From positions 2,392,917 to 2,456,916 of the forward strand of contig NZ_HG322949.1 of NCBI RefSeq assembly GCF_000723165.1: 64,000 nucleotides of DNA, given 5' to 3'. Position 1 is the stretch's first letter; each line of letters starts with the position of its first letter. Of this stretch, positions 16,332 to 25,371 are shown piece by piece. The notes below the pieces were generated by a model. That model did not search any database, was not told the origin of the DNA, and saw only the letters and a list, made by a program, of their open reading frames with translations. This DNA comes from Janthinobacterium agaricidamnosum NBRC 102515 = DSM 9628 (GTDB taxonomy: Bacteria > Pseudomonadota > Gammaproteobacteria > Burkholderiales > Burkholderiaceae_D). The position numbers and the translations under genes are program-made.

Positions 16332-17678
16332 TCAGCCATCCTTGCATGCCTCGGCGCGCGTCTTGCGGCGGATTTGCAGCGCGCGGTCGGTCACGCCCAG
16401 GCGCTGGGCGGCGCGCTGGTTGTTCTGGCCTTCCTGTTCCAGCACCAGCCGGATCGCCACGTCGGCCGCGCCGCGGCTGATGCGCGACATGCTGATGCCG
16501 AGCTCCAGCGCATGGCGGATCGCGGCCTCGAAATACTGGTCCGGCCAGGCCGCCTGGCCGGCCGCCAGCCGTTCGTCGGGCGGCACGTCGCCGATGGTGA
16601 TCGGCCCCGGACCGCAGTGACGGTGCCAGATGCGGCACACGGTCTGGCGCAAGTCGCGCACATTGCCCGGGTAGTCGCGGGTCAGCAGATATTCGCGCAC
16701 GGCCGGGTCGAGTTCCGGCTGGCCGGCCTGGGCCGACAGTTCGGCCAGGAAGTGCATCACCAGCGGCAGGATATCTTGCGGCCGTTCGCGCAGCGGCGGC
16801 GGCCGGCAGCGCCATCCGGCAATGCGGTAATACAGGTCGGCGCGGAACGCGCCATTGGCGACCTGCGTTTCCAGGTCGCGGTTGGTGGCGCACACCAGGC
16901 GGAATTGGGTCGGCTGCCAGGAATTGCCGCCGACCCGTTTGTATTTGCGCTCCTGTATCGCGCGCAGCAATTGCGCCTGCATCGTCAACGGCAATTCGCC
17001 CACTTCATCGAGGAACAGCACGCCGCCGTCGGCCAGCGCAAACGCGCCGTCGCGCGCGCCGGCCGCGCCGGTAAAGGCACCGCGTTCGTGGCCGAACAAT
17101 TCGCTGCCCGCCAATTCCTGCGACAGCGTGGTGCAGTCGAGCACCGTCAACTCGCCCTTGCAGGCGCTGAGGCGGTGTATCAGCTGCGCGATCAAGTCCT
17201 TGCCGGTGCCGGTTTCGCCGGTGATCAGCACCGACGCCTGGGTGAAGGCGGCCACTTCGACCACGCCGCGCACCAGCGCGCGCCAGGCCGGACTGTCGCC
17301 GACCAGGCAACGCCGCACGCTGCTGGAATCGACCAGCTCCTGCACCGTGCTCCAGCGGCGCAAGCGCGCCAGCACCTGTTCGGCGCACAGCGGCGCGGGG
17401 CGCCAGCTCAGCAGGTCGGCAGCGCCGGCGCCGAGCACGGCGCGGATCTCGCCAGCGCCGAGCGGCCGGACGGCGATGGCCAGTACGGTGGCGCTGCAGC
17501 ATGCGGTGCGCAGCATGTCGAGCAGGGCGCTATCGGGCCGCTCGAACAGCACGATGCCGAAGGCGGCGTGTTGCTGGTCGCACATATTAAGCTGAGCCTG
17601 CTTCAAGGCCGCCAGCAACGCTGCGCCGTTGCCGTGCGCGGTCTGGTGCAGGCATTCCAGCCATACCGAGAGCGCCAT
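16332..17678 (-). CDS. Sigma-54-dependent transcriptional activator (AAA+, Fis-type HTH)
   Basis: A 448-residue bacterial enhancer-binding protein. The N-terminal about 115 residues resemble a degenerate receiver domain (AVLGAGAADLLSWRPAPL matches the receiver end) without an obvious phospho-acceptor Asp. The AAA+ domain has Walker A GETGTGKD (154-161), the sigma-54-contacting loop GAFTGA (200-205) and Walker B GGVLFLDEVGE (218-228). The C-terminal Fis-type HTH is EGQNNQRAAQRLGVTDRAL. Signal input may therefore be by protein contact or ligand rather than phosphorylation. It sits convergent to the A-C operon, whose promoter is of sigma-54 type, so it is the likely activator. Confidence 0.9.
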   Translation of the reverse strand: MALSVWLECLHQTAHGNGAALLAALKQAQLNMCDQQHAAFGIVLFERPDSALLDMLRTACCSATVLAIAVRPLGAGEIRAVLGAGAADLLSWRPAPLCAEQVLARLRRWSTVQELVDSSSVRRCLVGDSPAWRALVRGVVEVAAFTQASVLITGETGTGKDLIAQLIHRLSACKGELTVLDCTTLSQELAGSELFGHERGAFTGAAGARDGAFALADGGVLFLDEVGELPLTMQAQLLRAIQERKYKRVGGNSWQPTQFRLVCATNRDLETQVANGAFRADLYYRIAGWRCRPPPLRERPQDILPLVMHFLAELSAQAGQPELDPAVREYLLTRDYPGNVRDLRQTVCRIWHRHCGPGPITIGDVPPDERLAAGQAAWPDQYFEAAIRHALELGISMSRISRGAADVAIRLVLEQEGQNNQRAAQRLGVTDRALQIRRKTRAEACKDG

Positions 17679-17726
17679 ATGGTTGACCTGGGTCTGTTAC
17701 TTCAGTCCGTTATCTAAGGCGGCCTT

Positions 17727-17736
17727 GACAATTGTC
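17727..17736. promoter_or_regulatory. Perfect 10-base palindrome upstream of the activator gene
   Basis: GACAATTGTC lies about 50 bases upstream of the activator start codon, in the gap between it and the decarboxylase terminator. It could be an operator for autoregulation. There is only one copy and no functional match is known to me. Confidence 0.25.
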
Positions 17737-17828
17737 TGTGCCGATGTCATGGAGGGCGAGTATAAGGCGGCCGGTAGTGGCCGGGTTTGATGTGCGCCAA
17801 GCGGGTGGCGGGGCGCTACTGCAGACGT

Positions 17829-17854
17829 AAAAAAGCCGCCAAGGCGGCGGCTTT
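17829..17854 (-). terminator. Rho-independent terminator of the decarboxylase gene
   Basis: On the minus strand an AAAGCCGCC/GGCGGCTTT stem with a 5-base loop is followed by a T run. It lies about 30 bases after the decarboxylase stop codon. The hairpin also separates this gene from the activator gene. Confidence 0.85.
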
Positions 17855-17884
17855 CTGGAACAACAAAGCAGTTTATTTTCCAGC

Positions 17885-20137
17885 TTACTGGCGCACGCAA
17901 TCGACGAAATAACCGCGCTTGCCATCGACTTCGCGCTTGACCAGGCCATGCACGTCGGTTTCGAAGCCCGGGAAGCGTTCGTTGAAGTCGCGCGCGAAAC
18001 GCAGGTAGTCGACGATGGTCTTGTTGAAGCGCTCGCCCGGGATCAGCAGCGGAATGCCCGGTGGGTAAGGCGTCAGCAGGATCGACGTGATGCGGCCTTC
18101 GAGGTCGTCGATCGCCACCCGTTCGATTTCGCGGTGCGCCATCTTGGCGAACGCGTCCGACGGTTTCATCGCCGGGATCATGTCCGACAAATACATCTCG
18201 GTGGTCAAACGGGCGACATCGTACGCCTTGTAGAAATCGTGGATTTGCTGGCACAGGTCGCGCAAGCCCATTTTTTCATAGCGCGGATTGGCCGCCGCGA
18301 ATTCCGGCAGGATGCGCCACATCGGCTGGTTCTTGTCGTAGTCGTCCTTGAACTGTTGCAGCGCGGTCAGCAAGGTATTCCAGCGGCCCTTGGTGATGCC
18401 GATGGTGAACATGATGAAGAACGAGTACAAGCCGCATTTTTCAATGATGACGCCGTGTTCCGCCAGGTACTTGGTGACGATCGACGCCGGGATGCCGGTG
18501 TCGCCGAACTGGCCGTCCAGCGCCAGGCCCGGGTTGACGATGGTCGCCTTGATCGGGTCGAGCATGTTGAAGCCCGGCGCCAGCTCGCCGAAACCGTGCC
18601 AGTCGTCTTCGGCGCGTATCATCCAGTCGTCGCGCTCGCCGATGCCTTCTTCGGAGAATTTGTCCGGTCCCCATACCTGGAACCACCAGTCCTTGCCCCA
18701 TTCCTGGTCGATCTTTTTCATCGCGCGGCGGAAGTCCAGCGCCTCGGCGATCGACTCCTCGACCAGCGCGGTGCCGCCCGGCGCTTCCATCATCGCCGCC
18801 GCCACGTCGAGCGAGGCGATGATCGAGTATTGCGGCGAGGTCGAGGTGTGCATCAGGTACGCTTCATTGAAGGCGTCCTGGTCGAGCTTGACCTTGTCCG
18901 ATTCGCGCACCAGGATTTGCGACGCCTGCGACAGGCCGGCCAGCAATTTGTGGGTCGACTGGGTCGAGAAAATCATCGATTCCTTGGCGCGCGGGCGATC
19001 CTTGCCGATCGCGTGCATGTCTTTGTAGAAATCGTGGAAAGTCGCGTGCGGCAGCCATGCTTCGTCGAAGTGCAGCGTATCGATCTTGCCATCCAGCATT
19101 TCGCGCAGCACTTCGACGTTGTAGATCACGCCGTCGTAGGTCGATTGGGTGATCGTCAGGATGCGCGGCTTCTTGTTTTTTGCTTCGCGCGCGAACGGGT
19201 TGGCCTCGATCTTGCGGGCGATGCTTTCCGGCGTGAATTCTTCCAGCGGGATCGGGCCGATGATGCCCAGATGGTTGCGGGTCGGCATCAGGAATACGGG
19301 AATCGCGCCGCACATGATGATCGAATGCAAGATCGATTTATGGCAATTGCGGTCGACGACCACGATATCGCCCGGCGCGACGGTCGAATGCCACACCATC
19401 TTGTTCGAGGTCGAGGTGCCGTTGGTGACGAAGTAGCAATGGTCGGCATTAAAGATGCGCGCGGCATTGCGTTCCGACGCCGCCACCGGGCCGGTATGGT
19501 CGAGCAACTGGCCCAGTTCCTCAACCGCGTTGCAGACGTCGGCGCGCAGCATGTTTTCGCCGAAGAACTGGTGGAACATCTGGCCGATCGGCGACTTCAG
19601 GAACGCCACGCCGCCCGAGTGGCCTGGGCAATGCCAGGAATATGAACCGTCGTTGGCGTAATTGACCAGCGCGCGGAAGAACGGCGGCGACAGGCCGTCC
19701 AGGTACGCTTTCGCTTCGCGGATGATGTGGCGCGCGACGAATTCCGGGGTATCTTCGAACATATGGATGAAACCGTGCAGTTCGCGCAGGATATCGTTCG
19801 GGATATGGCGCGAGGTGCGGGTTTCGCCGTACAGGTAGATCGGGATGTCCGCGTTCTTGTAGCGGATTTCTTCGACGAAGGCGCGTAGCGACTTGAGCGC
19901 ATCGTCGGTTTCCTGCACCGAACCGCCGCCGAATTCCTCGTCGTCGATCGACAGCACAAAGGCCGAGGCGCGCGACTGTTGCTGGGCGAACTGGGACAGG
20001 TCGCCGTAGCTGGTCACGCCCACCACTTCCATGCCTTCTTTTTCCATCGCATCGGCGAGGGCGCGGATGCCCAGGCCGGACGTGTTTTCAGAACGGAAAT
20101 CCTCGTCGATGATGACGATAGGGAAACGAAATTTCAT
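17885..20137 (-). CDS. Inducible-type Orn/Lys/Arg decarboxylase
   Basis: A 750-residue PLP enzyme, the full length of biodegradative amino-acid decarboxylases. The wing domain (FRFPIVIIDEDFRSENTSG) precedes the large PLP domain with the Schiff-base Lys in STQSTHKLLAGLSQAS and a conserved HFDEAWLPH segment. It decarboxylates a basic amino acid to its polyamine, consuming protons in the cytosol. I cannot separate lysine, arginine and ornithine specificity by eye. The start MKFRFPIVI is preceded by TTTGGAGAC; the frame is open 90 codons further upstream but that part is not family-like. No antiporter gene is adjacent. Confidence 0.92.
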   Translation of the reverse strand: MKFRFPIVIIDEDFRSENTSGLGIRALADAMEKEGMEVVGVTSYGDLSQFAQQQSRASAFVLSIDDEEFGGGSVQETDDALKSLRAFVEEIRYKNADIPIYLYGETRTSRHIPNDILRELHGFIHMFEDTPEFVARHIIREAKAYLDGLSPPFFRALVNYANDGSYSWHCPGHSGGVAFLKSPIGQMFHQFFGENMLRADVCNAVEELGQLLDHTGPVAASERNAARIFNADHCYFVTNGTSTSNKMVWHSTVAPGDIVVVDRNCHKSILHSIIMCGAIPVFLMPTRNHLGIIGPIPLEEFTPESIARKIEANPFAREAKNKKPRILTITQSTYDGVIYNVEVLREMLDGKIDTLHFDEAWLPHATFHDFYKDMHAIGKDRPRAKESMIFSTQSTHKLLAGLSQASQILVRESDKVKLDQDAFNEAYLMHTSTSPQYSIIASLDVAAAMMEAPGGTALVEESIAEALDFRRAMKKIDQEWGKDWWFQVWGPDKFSEEGIGERDDWMIRAEDDWHGFGELAPGFNMLDPIKATIVNPGLALDGQFGDTGIPASIVTKYLAEHGVIIEKCGLYSFFIMFTIGITKGRWNTLLTALQQFKDDYDKNQPMWRILPEFAAANPRYEKMGLRDLCQQIHDFYKAYDVARLTTEMYLSDMIPAMKPSDAFAKMAHREIERVAIDDLEGRITSILLTPYPPGIPLLIPGERFNKTIVDYLRFARDFNERFPGFETDVHGLVKREVDGKRGYFVDCVRQ

Positions 20138-20297
20138 GGAAGTCTCCAAAGGGAAGAGCCGGCCCGCAAGCTTGTGGCCGGGACTGGCAGCTCGCCGCAA
20201 ATGCGCCGAAAAAAATAAGAACCGGATTCTCGCAGAAATGACGGGTATCCGGTGAAAAAAATGGCTGTTATAAAACGTTTGTTGTACATCTGCCCGA

Positions 20298-20798
20298 TTA
20301 TCCGACAGACGCAGCGTGGATGCGGTGGTAGGTGACAAAAGCGTAGTGCAATCCGGTGCTGTCCGAATCATGCTCTTCACGCGCGCTTTCCTGCCACACC
20401 GCAGCATCGGGACGCGGGAAAAACGCGTCGCAATCGAAGGTCCGCGCGATCTCGGTGACGATCAGCCGATCGGCGACATCCATTGCCTGGGAGTAAATCT
20501 CGGCGCCGCCGATGATATACGCCGGCGCCGCGCCAACCAGGGCCACCGCCGCCGCCAGCGAAGTGACCGCTTCGATGCCGTCGCGCGACCAGTCAGGGTT
20601 GCGGGTGATCACGATATTGCGGCGGTTCGGCAGCGGGCGGCCGATCGAATCGTAGGTCTTGCGGCCCATGATGACCGGATGGCCCGACGTCAGGCGCTTG
20701 AAATGCGCCATGTCTTCCGGCAAGCGCCAGGGCAGGGTATTGTTGATGCCGATGCCGCCGCCAGCGTCGGTGGCGACAATGATATTAATCTGTGTCAT
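20298..20798 (-). CDS. folA: Dihydrofolate reductase
   Basis: A 166-residue DHFR, normal in length. It reduces dihydrofolate to tetrahydrofolate with NADPH in the cytosol. Landmarks: IVATDAGGGIGINNTLPWRLPED with the Met20-loop region and the catalytic acidic residue (split here as LPWRLPEDMAHF), the NADPH-binding GRKTYDSIGRPLP, and IIGGAEIYSQA. The start MTQINIIVA is chosen because nine upstream codons look non-coding. thyA, its pathway partner, lies 4.6 kb away, not in the same operon. Confidence 0.95.
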   Translation of the reverse strand: MTQINIIVATDAGGGIGINNTLPWRLPEDMAHFKRLTSGHPVIMGRKTYDSIGRPLPNRRNIVITRNPDWSRDGIEAVTSLAAAVALVGAAPAYIIGGAEIYSQAMDVADRLIVTEIARTFDCDAFFPRPDAAVWQESAREEHDSDSTGLHYAFVTYHRIHAASVG

Positions 20799-21187
20799 AA
20801 CGGTGTAATAAAGAAGTGATAGCAAAAAATGAGGCTGGCATCGCCGCCGTTGAGCGACGTAGACCGCCCGTTATGGCGCATGCGAGCGGTATTATCGGTC
20901 ATTTTTGGCCGCTTAACATGGCCCCTGTCGGCCGCAGGCGTTTTTTGACGATTTTGCCGCTTTGCCGCCTTACATGATTGCGCCCATTTATATACTTTCC
21001 TAATTGCACAGGTTTATAGCCGGAAAGCGCTATTTGTTGCTCCGGTTCAATAGTGCGCAGGTATCGATATGGTAGGCTGGCAGCCGCACCCGCATCGAAG
21101 CGGAACGCTTGATGCCGCTTCGTTGCATGCCGATGTCAGTGGCCGATGCCGGCCTCCATTCACCGTGTCCAATAGAAGGGATTTACC
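20799..21187. other. Intergenic region before terD
   Basis: About 390 bases between the divergent folA and terD genes. It holds no convincing gene. A TTGACG followed by a TTACAT-like element around 20945-20975 and a TATACT near 20990 could serve as promoter elements, but spacing is not ideal. The terD ribosome site is GAAGGGA just before its ATG. Confidence 0.4.
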
Positions 21188-21763
21188 ATGGCAATCAGTC
21201 TGCAAAAAGGCGGTAACGTTAATCTGAGCAAGGAAGCGCCGGGCTTGAAAAAAATCGTCATCGGCCTGGGCTGGGATCCGCGCGCCACCGACGGCGCCGC
21301 GTTCGACCTGGACGGCAGCGCCTTCCTGCTGAAAACCGATGGCAAGGCGCGTTCCGACGCCGACTTCATTTTTTATAACAACCTGAAATCGGCCGACGGT
21401 TCCATCGTGCATGCCGGCGACAATACCACCGGCGGCGGCGATGGCGACGATGAAAAGATCAGCGTCGACCTGGCCACCGTGCCAGCCGATATCGATCGCA
21501 TCGCGATTGCCGTGACGATCCATGAAGCGGACAGCCGCCGCCAAAACTTCGGCATGGTCGGCAAGGCGTATATCCGCTGCCTGAATGGCGACGGCGGCGC
21601 GGAAATCGCCCGCTACGACTTGTCGGAAGACGGTTCCAGCGAAGCGGCGATGATCTTCGGCGAGATTTACCGCGCCGGCAGCGAATGGAAATTCAAGGCC
21701 ATCGGCCAGGGTTTCCAGGGCGGCCTGGGGCCGCTGGCGCGCTCGTTCGGCATCAACGCCTGA
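21188..21763 (+). CDS. terD: TerD-family protein
   Basis: A 191-residue TerD/TerE-type protein. Hallmarks are the N-terminal [37 protein letters not shown] and the acidic [10 protein letters not shown] stretch, which in this family binds calcium. Family members are linked to tellurite resistance, phage defence and stress. Here it is alone: no terA, terB, terC or terZ is nearby. It resembles the single-copy terD genes of many proteobacteria, and the role here is unknown. Confidence 0.92.
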   Translation: MAISLQKGGNVNLSKEAPGLKKIVIGLGWDPRATDGAAFDLDGSAFLLKTDGKARSDADFIFYNNLKSADGSIVHAGDNTTGGGDGDDEKISVDLATVPADIDRIAIAVTIHEADSRRQNFGMVGKAYIRCLNGDGGAEIARYDLSEDGSSEAAMIFGEIYRAGSEWKFKAIGQGFQGGLGPLARSFGINA

Positions 21764-22132
21764 AGCAGGCATGGCATCCAGTTGCATCCGCTGGAAGGCG
21801 ACACCCGTTACGGCAAGGCGATGCAGGCGCTCCGCGCGTTTTATTTCCCCGATGCGCAGCGGGCCATTCATGGCTGGCAAGGCAAAACGGCTTGCTGGCT
21901 TGAGATCAGCTTGAAGAGCCGGCGTTTGTCATTTTCTTGTAATGATTAAGTCATCTGGCTGACGGGGCGGGCCATGCATACTGGCCCCGTCACCATCACT
22001 TCAGTACCAGGAAATATCATGCGCTGCACTCTCTGTTGCCTCCTGCATCATGCCCTTGTACCGATATTGTCCCGGATCGTGAAATAATACGGAAAAATGC
22101 CGGGTAACAATTTTAGCTAAAAAGGGCATGTC
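21764..22132. other. Intergenic region after terD
   Basis: After the terD TGA the same frame stays open for 61 codons to 21949 and reads like protein (SRHGIQLHPLEGDTRYGKAM, and RAFYFPDAQRAIHGWQ further on). It may be a relic of a fused or lost gene. A hairpin with the stem TGACGGGGC/GCCCCGTCA (21960-21992) may end terD transcription, although it has no T run. A perfect palindrome TTTTAGCTAAAA at 22111-22122 lies directly before the next response-regulator gene. Confidence 0.4.
21960..21992. terminator. GC-rich hairpin downstream of terD
   Basis: A nine-base stem TGACGGGGC/GCCCCGTCA with a 15-base loop. There is no downstream T run in the plus direction, so intrinsic termination is uncertain. 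It may instead be a structured leader element for the response-regulator transcript. Confidence 0.4.
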
Positions 22133-22807
22133 ATGAGAATCCTTGTCATCGAAGACGAACCCAAGGCCAGCGAGTACATGCGCAGCGGCTTGACCGAGGC
22201 GGGTTATGTGGTCGACGTGGCGCTCAACGGGCGCGATGGTTTGTTCATGGCGCAAGAATTGCGCTACGACTTGATCTTGCTCGACGTTATGATGCCCGAA
22301 ATGGATGGCTGGGAAGTGATGCGCAAGCTGGACCAGCAAGCCAATACGCCGGTACTGTTCCTGACCGCGCGCGGCACGCTGGAAGACCGCCTCAAGGGGC
22401 TGGACCTGGGCGCCGACGATTACCTGGTCAAGCCGTTTTCCTTCGCCGAATTGCTGGCGCGCATACGCATCGCCTTGCGCCGCGGCACCCAGGTGCGTCA
22501 GGAAGACGTGCTGGAAATGGCCGATCTGCAAATCGATGTGCCGAAGCGCCGCGTGGTGCGGGCCGGCACGCGGGTCGCGCTGACCAACAAGGAATTCAAT
22601 CTGCTGCACTTTTTTGTGCTGAACCAGGGACAGGTCTTGTCGCGCTCGCTGATCGCTTCGCGCGTGTGGGACATGAATTTCGACAGCGACACCAATGTGG
22701 TGGACGTGTCGGTGCGCCGGCTGCGCCAGAAAATCGACGAACCGTTCGCCACCCGGCTGATCCATACCGTGCATGGCGTCGGCTACCGTTGCGAAGTGGA
22801 GCCATGA
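22133..22807 (+). CDS. CusR/IrlR-type heavy-metal response regulator
   Basis: A 224-residue OmpR-family regulator. Receiver motifs: [12 protein letters not shown], the phospho-Asp in [21 protein letters not shown], and [16 protein letters not shown]. The C-terminal winged helix contains [14 protein letters not shown] and ends with [15 protein letters not shown]. The FSFAELLAR and [15 protein letters not shown] style is that of copper/silver-type regulators (CusR, CopR, IrlR). It overlaps the kinase start by 4 bases (ATGA). No metal-efflux operon is adjacent, so the target is unknown. Confidence 0.9.
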   Translation: MRILVIEDEPKASEYMRSGLTEAGYVVDVALNGRDGLFMAQELRYDLILLDVMMPEMDGWEVMRKLDQQANTPVLFLTARGTLEDRLKGLDLGADDYLVKPFSFAELLARIRIALRRGTQVRQEDVLEMADLQIDVPKRRVVRAGTRVALTNKEFNLLHFFVLNQGQVLSRSLIASRVWDMNFDSDTNVVDVSVRRLRQKIDEPFATRLIHTVHGVGYRCEVEP

Positions 22808-24210
22808 TCATGCGCGCCATGAAACGCTATTCCCTGGTCAGCAGGCTGGCGCTACTGTTTGCCTTGCTGTCGTTCAGCGTGCTGGCCGCGACCGGTTCCG
22901 CCTTGTATGGCGCGCTGGAAGGGCAACTGGTACTGCGCGACGATGCGGCGCTGGTCAACCGGGTCGACCAGATCCGCGCCGTGCTGCGCGATGTCGACGT
23001 GATGGATCTGATCGACCGCAAGCCGGAATTGTTCGCCAATATGATGGGCAACCACGAAGCGTTGCTGGTGCTGAAATTTCCCGGCCAGCCGCCGCTGATC
23101 GAAGTCAATCCCGGCAATCTCGTGGTGCCCGAAGTCAGGTCGGTCGCGGCCGACGCCACGCTGTCACTGGACGCGGTACACCACTCGCTGGGCAAGAACA
23201 ATACGCCGTTTATCCTGTTGTCGGCCGCCGCGCTGACGTCCGAACCGCGGCACGAGTTGCAAATCATTACCGGCCGGCTGTTGACCGAGCGCACCCGCAT
23301 GCTGCATGAATACCGCAATCACATCATCCAGGTGTCGCTGGCGGCGGCGGCGCTGATCGCGCTGCTGGCGTTCTTGATCGCGCGGCGCGGCCTGCGGCCG
23401 TTGCGGCTGCTGGCTGACCAGACCGCCGCCATCGGCATCCGCAACTTGTCGGTGCGCATCGATAGCCAGCATGCGCCGAGCGAATTGCTGCCATTGATCG
23501 ACAGTTTTAACGGCATGCTGGACCGGCTCAATATCAGTTTTACCCAGTTGAGCCAGGTGTCGGCCGACATGGCGCACGATTTGCGTACGCCGATCGGCAA
23601 TATGCTGGGCCAGACCGAGGTGGCGCTGGGGCAAAGGCGTGATGCGGCTTATTATGAAAGAGTGCTGGGCTCAAACTTCGAGGAATTGCAGCGCTTGTCG
23701 AAAATGACCGACAGCATGCTGTTCCTGGCGCGTGCCGAACACGCCGACCATGTGATTGAACGCAGGGCCATCGACGTCGGCGCTGAATTCCAGCGCATCG
23801 CCGATTATTTTGAAGGCCCGGCCGACGAGCGCAGCTTGCGGCTGGTGCTCGATGGCGGCGGCGTGGTGTGGGCCGACGCCGAGTTATTGCGGCGTGCGCT
23901 GGCGAATTTGCTGGCCAATGCGGTGCGTTACGCGCAGGCCGACACGGAAATCATCCTGATCTCCCGGCAAGACGCGACCGGCACCACGCTGAGCGTGCAA
24001 AACACCGGCACGACCATCGAAGCCCATCACCTGGCCCGCCTGTTCGACCGGTTTTACCGGGCCGACGCGGCGCGCCGCGAATCGTCGGCGTCCAGCGGCC
24101 TGGGCCTGGCCATCGTGCGCAGCATCATGTCGCTGCATCAGGGCAAGTGGAGCGCCGAGAGCCAGGAGCGCTGTACCCGGTTTACGCTATTTTTCCCGGC
24201 GAAATCTTGA
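22804..24210 (+). CDS. CusS-type heavy-metal sensor histidine kinase
   Basis: A 468-residue membrane kinase. TM1 is at about residues 13-35 and TM2 at about 175-197, with a periplasmic sensor of about 140 residues between. HAMP follows, then the H-box [20 protein letters not shown], the N-box ([16 protein letters not shown]) and the G-boxes ([13 protein letters not shown]). The Asp-His H-box DLRTPI is typical of the heavy-metal sensor group. It is translationally coupled to the regulator gene upstream. The signal and target are not shown by the context. Confidence 0.9.
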   Translation: MIMRAMKRYSLVSRLALLFALLSFSVLAATGSALYGALEGQLVLRDDAALVNRVDQIRAVLRDVDVMDLIDRKPELFANMMGNHEALLVLKFPGQPPLIEVNPGNLVVPEVRSVAADATLSLDAVHHSLGKNNTPFILLSAAALTSEPRHELQIITGRLLTERTRMLHEYRNHIIQVSLAAAALIALLAFLIARRGLRPLRLLADQTAAIGIRNLSVRIDSQHAPSELLPLIDSFNGMLDRLNISFTQLSQVSADMAHDLRTPIGNMLGQTEVALGQRRDAAYYERVLGSNFEELQRLSKMTDSMLFLARAEHADHVIERRAIDVGAEFQRIADYFEGPADERSLRLVLDGGGVVWADAELLRRALANLLANAVRYAQADTEIILISRQDATGTTLSVQNTGTTIEAHHLARLFDRFYRADAARRESSASSGLGLAIVRSIMSLHQGKWSAESQERCTRFTLFFPAKS

Positions 24211-24468
24211 CCGCATTGCAAGGGCGGTAAATAAATCCAGCCGCACTTCCCCACCTTTTTTCCTGACAGATCTCCAGGCGGATAGCCAGCTGCTGGCCGC
24301 GTCATTGCGCCTGCTGCGGCGAGGCGGGTGGTCGCGAGCAATGGTCACCTTCCGGGGCGGCAAGGCCGCTTGTGCCGTCTACCCGCGCGATCTGTGTTGC
24401 AGGGTGACAGGACTGCAAGCTGATCGATCTGATCCTGTTTTGACTGTACCAACCACAAGGAGTATGCA
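24211..24468. other. Intergenic region, no gene seen
   Basis: About 260 bases between the sensor kinase and a broken-gene junction. I see no supported coding frame. A good AAGGAG site at its end (24458-24463) serves the truncated Tat-leader frame that follows. Confidence 0.4.
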
Positions 24469-24615
24469 ATGCATTACGATAAACACCGCCGCCAGCTGTT
24501 CCGCATGGGAGCCGCGCTGGGCCCGGGCACCGCATTTTCACTCGATAGATGGATCCGGCAACTTCCGCATTGCTATCCAGCGCGTACTTCCAGTTTGAAC
24601 ACGATCCTTCCTTGA
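24469..24615 (+). pseudogene. Orphan twin-arginine leader fragment
   Basis: A 48-codon frame with a good AAGGAG site. It starts MHYDKHRRQLFRMGAALGPG, which looks like the head of a Tat signal peptide (twin Arg followed by QLFRMG). The expected hydrophobic core and mature protein are missing. After about 24 residues the sequence runs out of frame into the crotonase gene. It appears to be the 5' end of a lost Tat-exported protein joined by deletion to the downstream gene. Confidence 0.5.
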
Positions 24616-25256
24616 GGGCCGCGGTTCTGTTCGGCCATGGCCAGCATTTTTGCCAAGGGGTCGATGTCGCCGCGTGGGCGCCGCGGATCGCTGCGCATGG
24701 GGATGCCGTGGCGAAACCCGAGACCATCGATCCAGTGGGGAAAACCAAGCCTAGGCTGACGAAGCCGGTGCTGGTCGCGGTGCACGGCAATACCTGGAAC
24801 CTCGGCCACGAGCTGCATCTGGCCTGCGACATTCGTATCGCGGCGGCGGACACCAGTTTTGCGCAGACTGAAAATACGCATGCCCGTTTCCCCGGCGGCG
24901 GCTCGACGATACGCTTCGTGCGCGAAGCCGGGTGGGCCCAGGCGATGCGTTATCTGCTCACCGGCGATGCATGGAGCGCGAACGATGCGCTACGCATGGG
25001 CATCATTCAAGAAATTGTGCCGACCGCGGACGCCGCGTTGCAGCGCGCCATTGAACTGGCCAATAAAATTGCCGCTTGCGCACCGTTGTCGATCAAGACC
25101 ACCCTCGCATCGGCGCACCTCGCCCTGACTGAAGGAGAGGACGCGGCATTCGCGGCATTGGGGCCGCAGCGCAGCGCGCTGTATGCCAGCGACGATTTCA
25201 AAGAAAATCTGCGCGCCATCGCGGAACATCGGGCACCGGTTTATCAGGGGAAATAA
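24549..25256 (+). pseudogene. Enoyl-CoA hydratase/isomerase (crotonase), 5'-truncated
   Basis: A 235-residue crotonase-fold frame starting MDPATSALLSSAYFQFEHDP. Intact relatives have about 20-25 more residues before this point (a beta strand and an RP-x-x-x-N-A stretch). The rest is continuous: GQHFCQGVDVAAW (first oxyanion loop), then ELHLACDIRIAAADTSFAQ and ARFPGGGSTIRF. The second oxyanion loop reads GNTWNLGHE instead of the common GxxxGGG. No ribosome site suits ATG 24549. Together with the Tat fragment just upstream this suggests a deletion that removed the gene start. The remaining protein may still be made but is probably inactive. Confidence 0.6.
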
Positions 25257-25371
25257 AACACTGGCCCTGCCATGTCACGATCGGTGCATCTGGCTGGCCG
25301 GCCCTCGTGCGGCAAAGAGGCCGCGCGCCGCGACCAGCGGCAGCCGTCAGGCCCGCTGGAATGACACGGCC

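Noticed and set aside
17697..18254. Minus-strand frame overlapping the decarboxylase end
   Set aside because: Different frame of the decarboxylase 3' end running through its terminator; Arg/Pro-rich and without homology.
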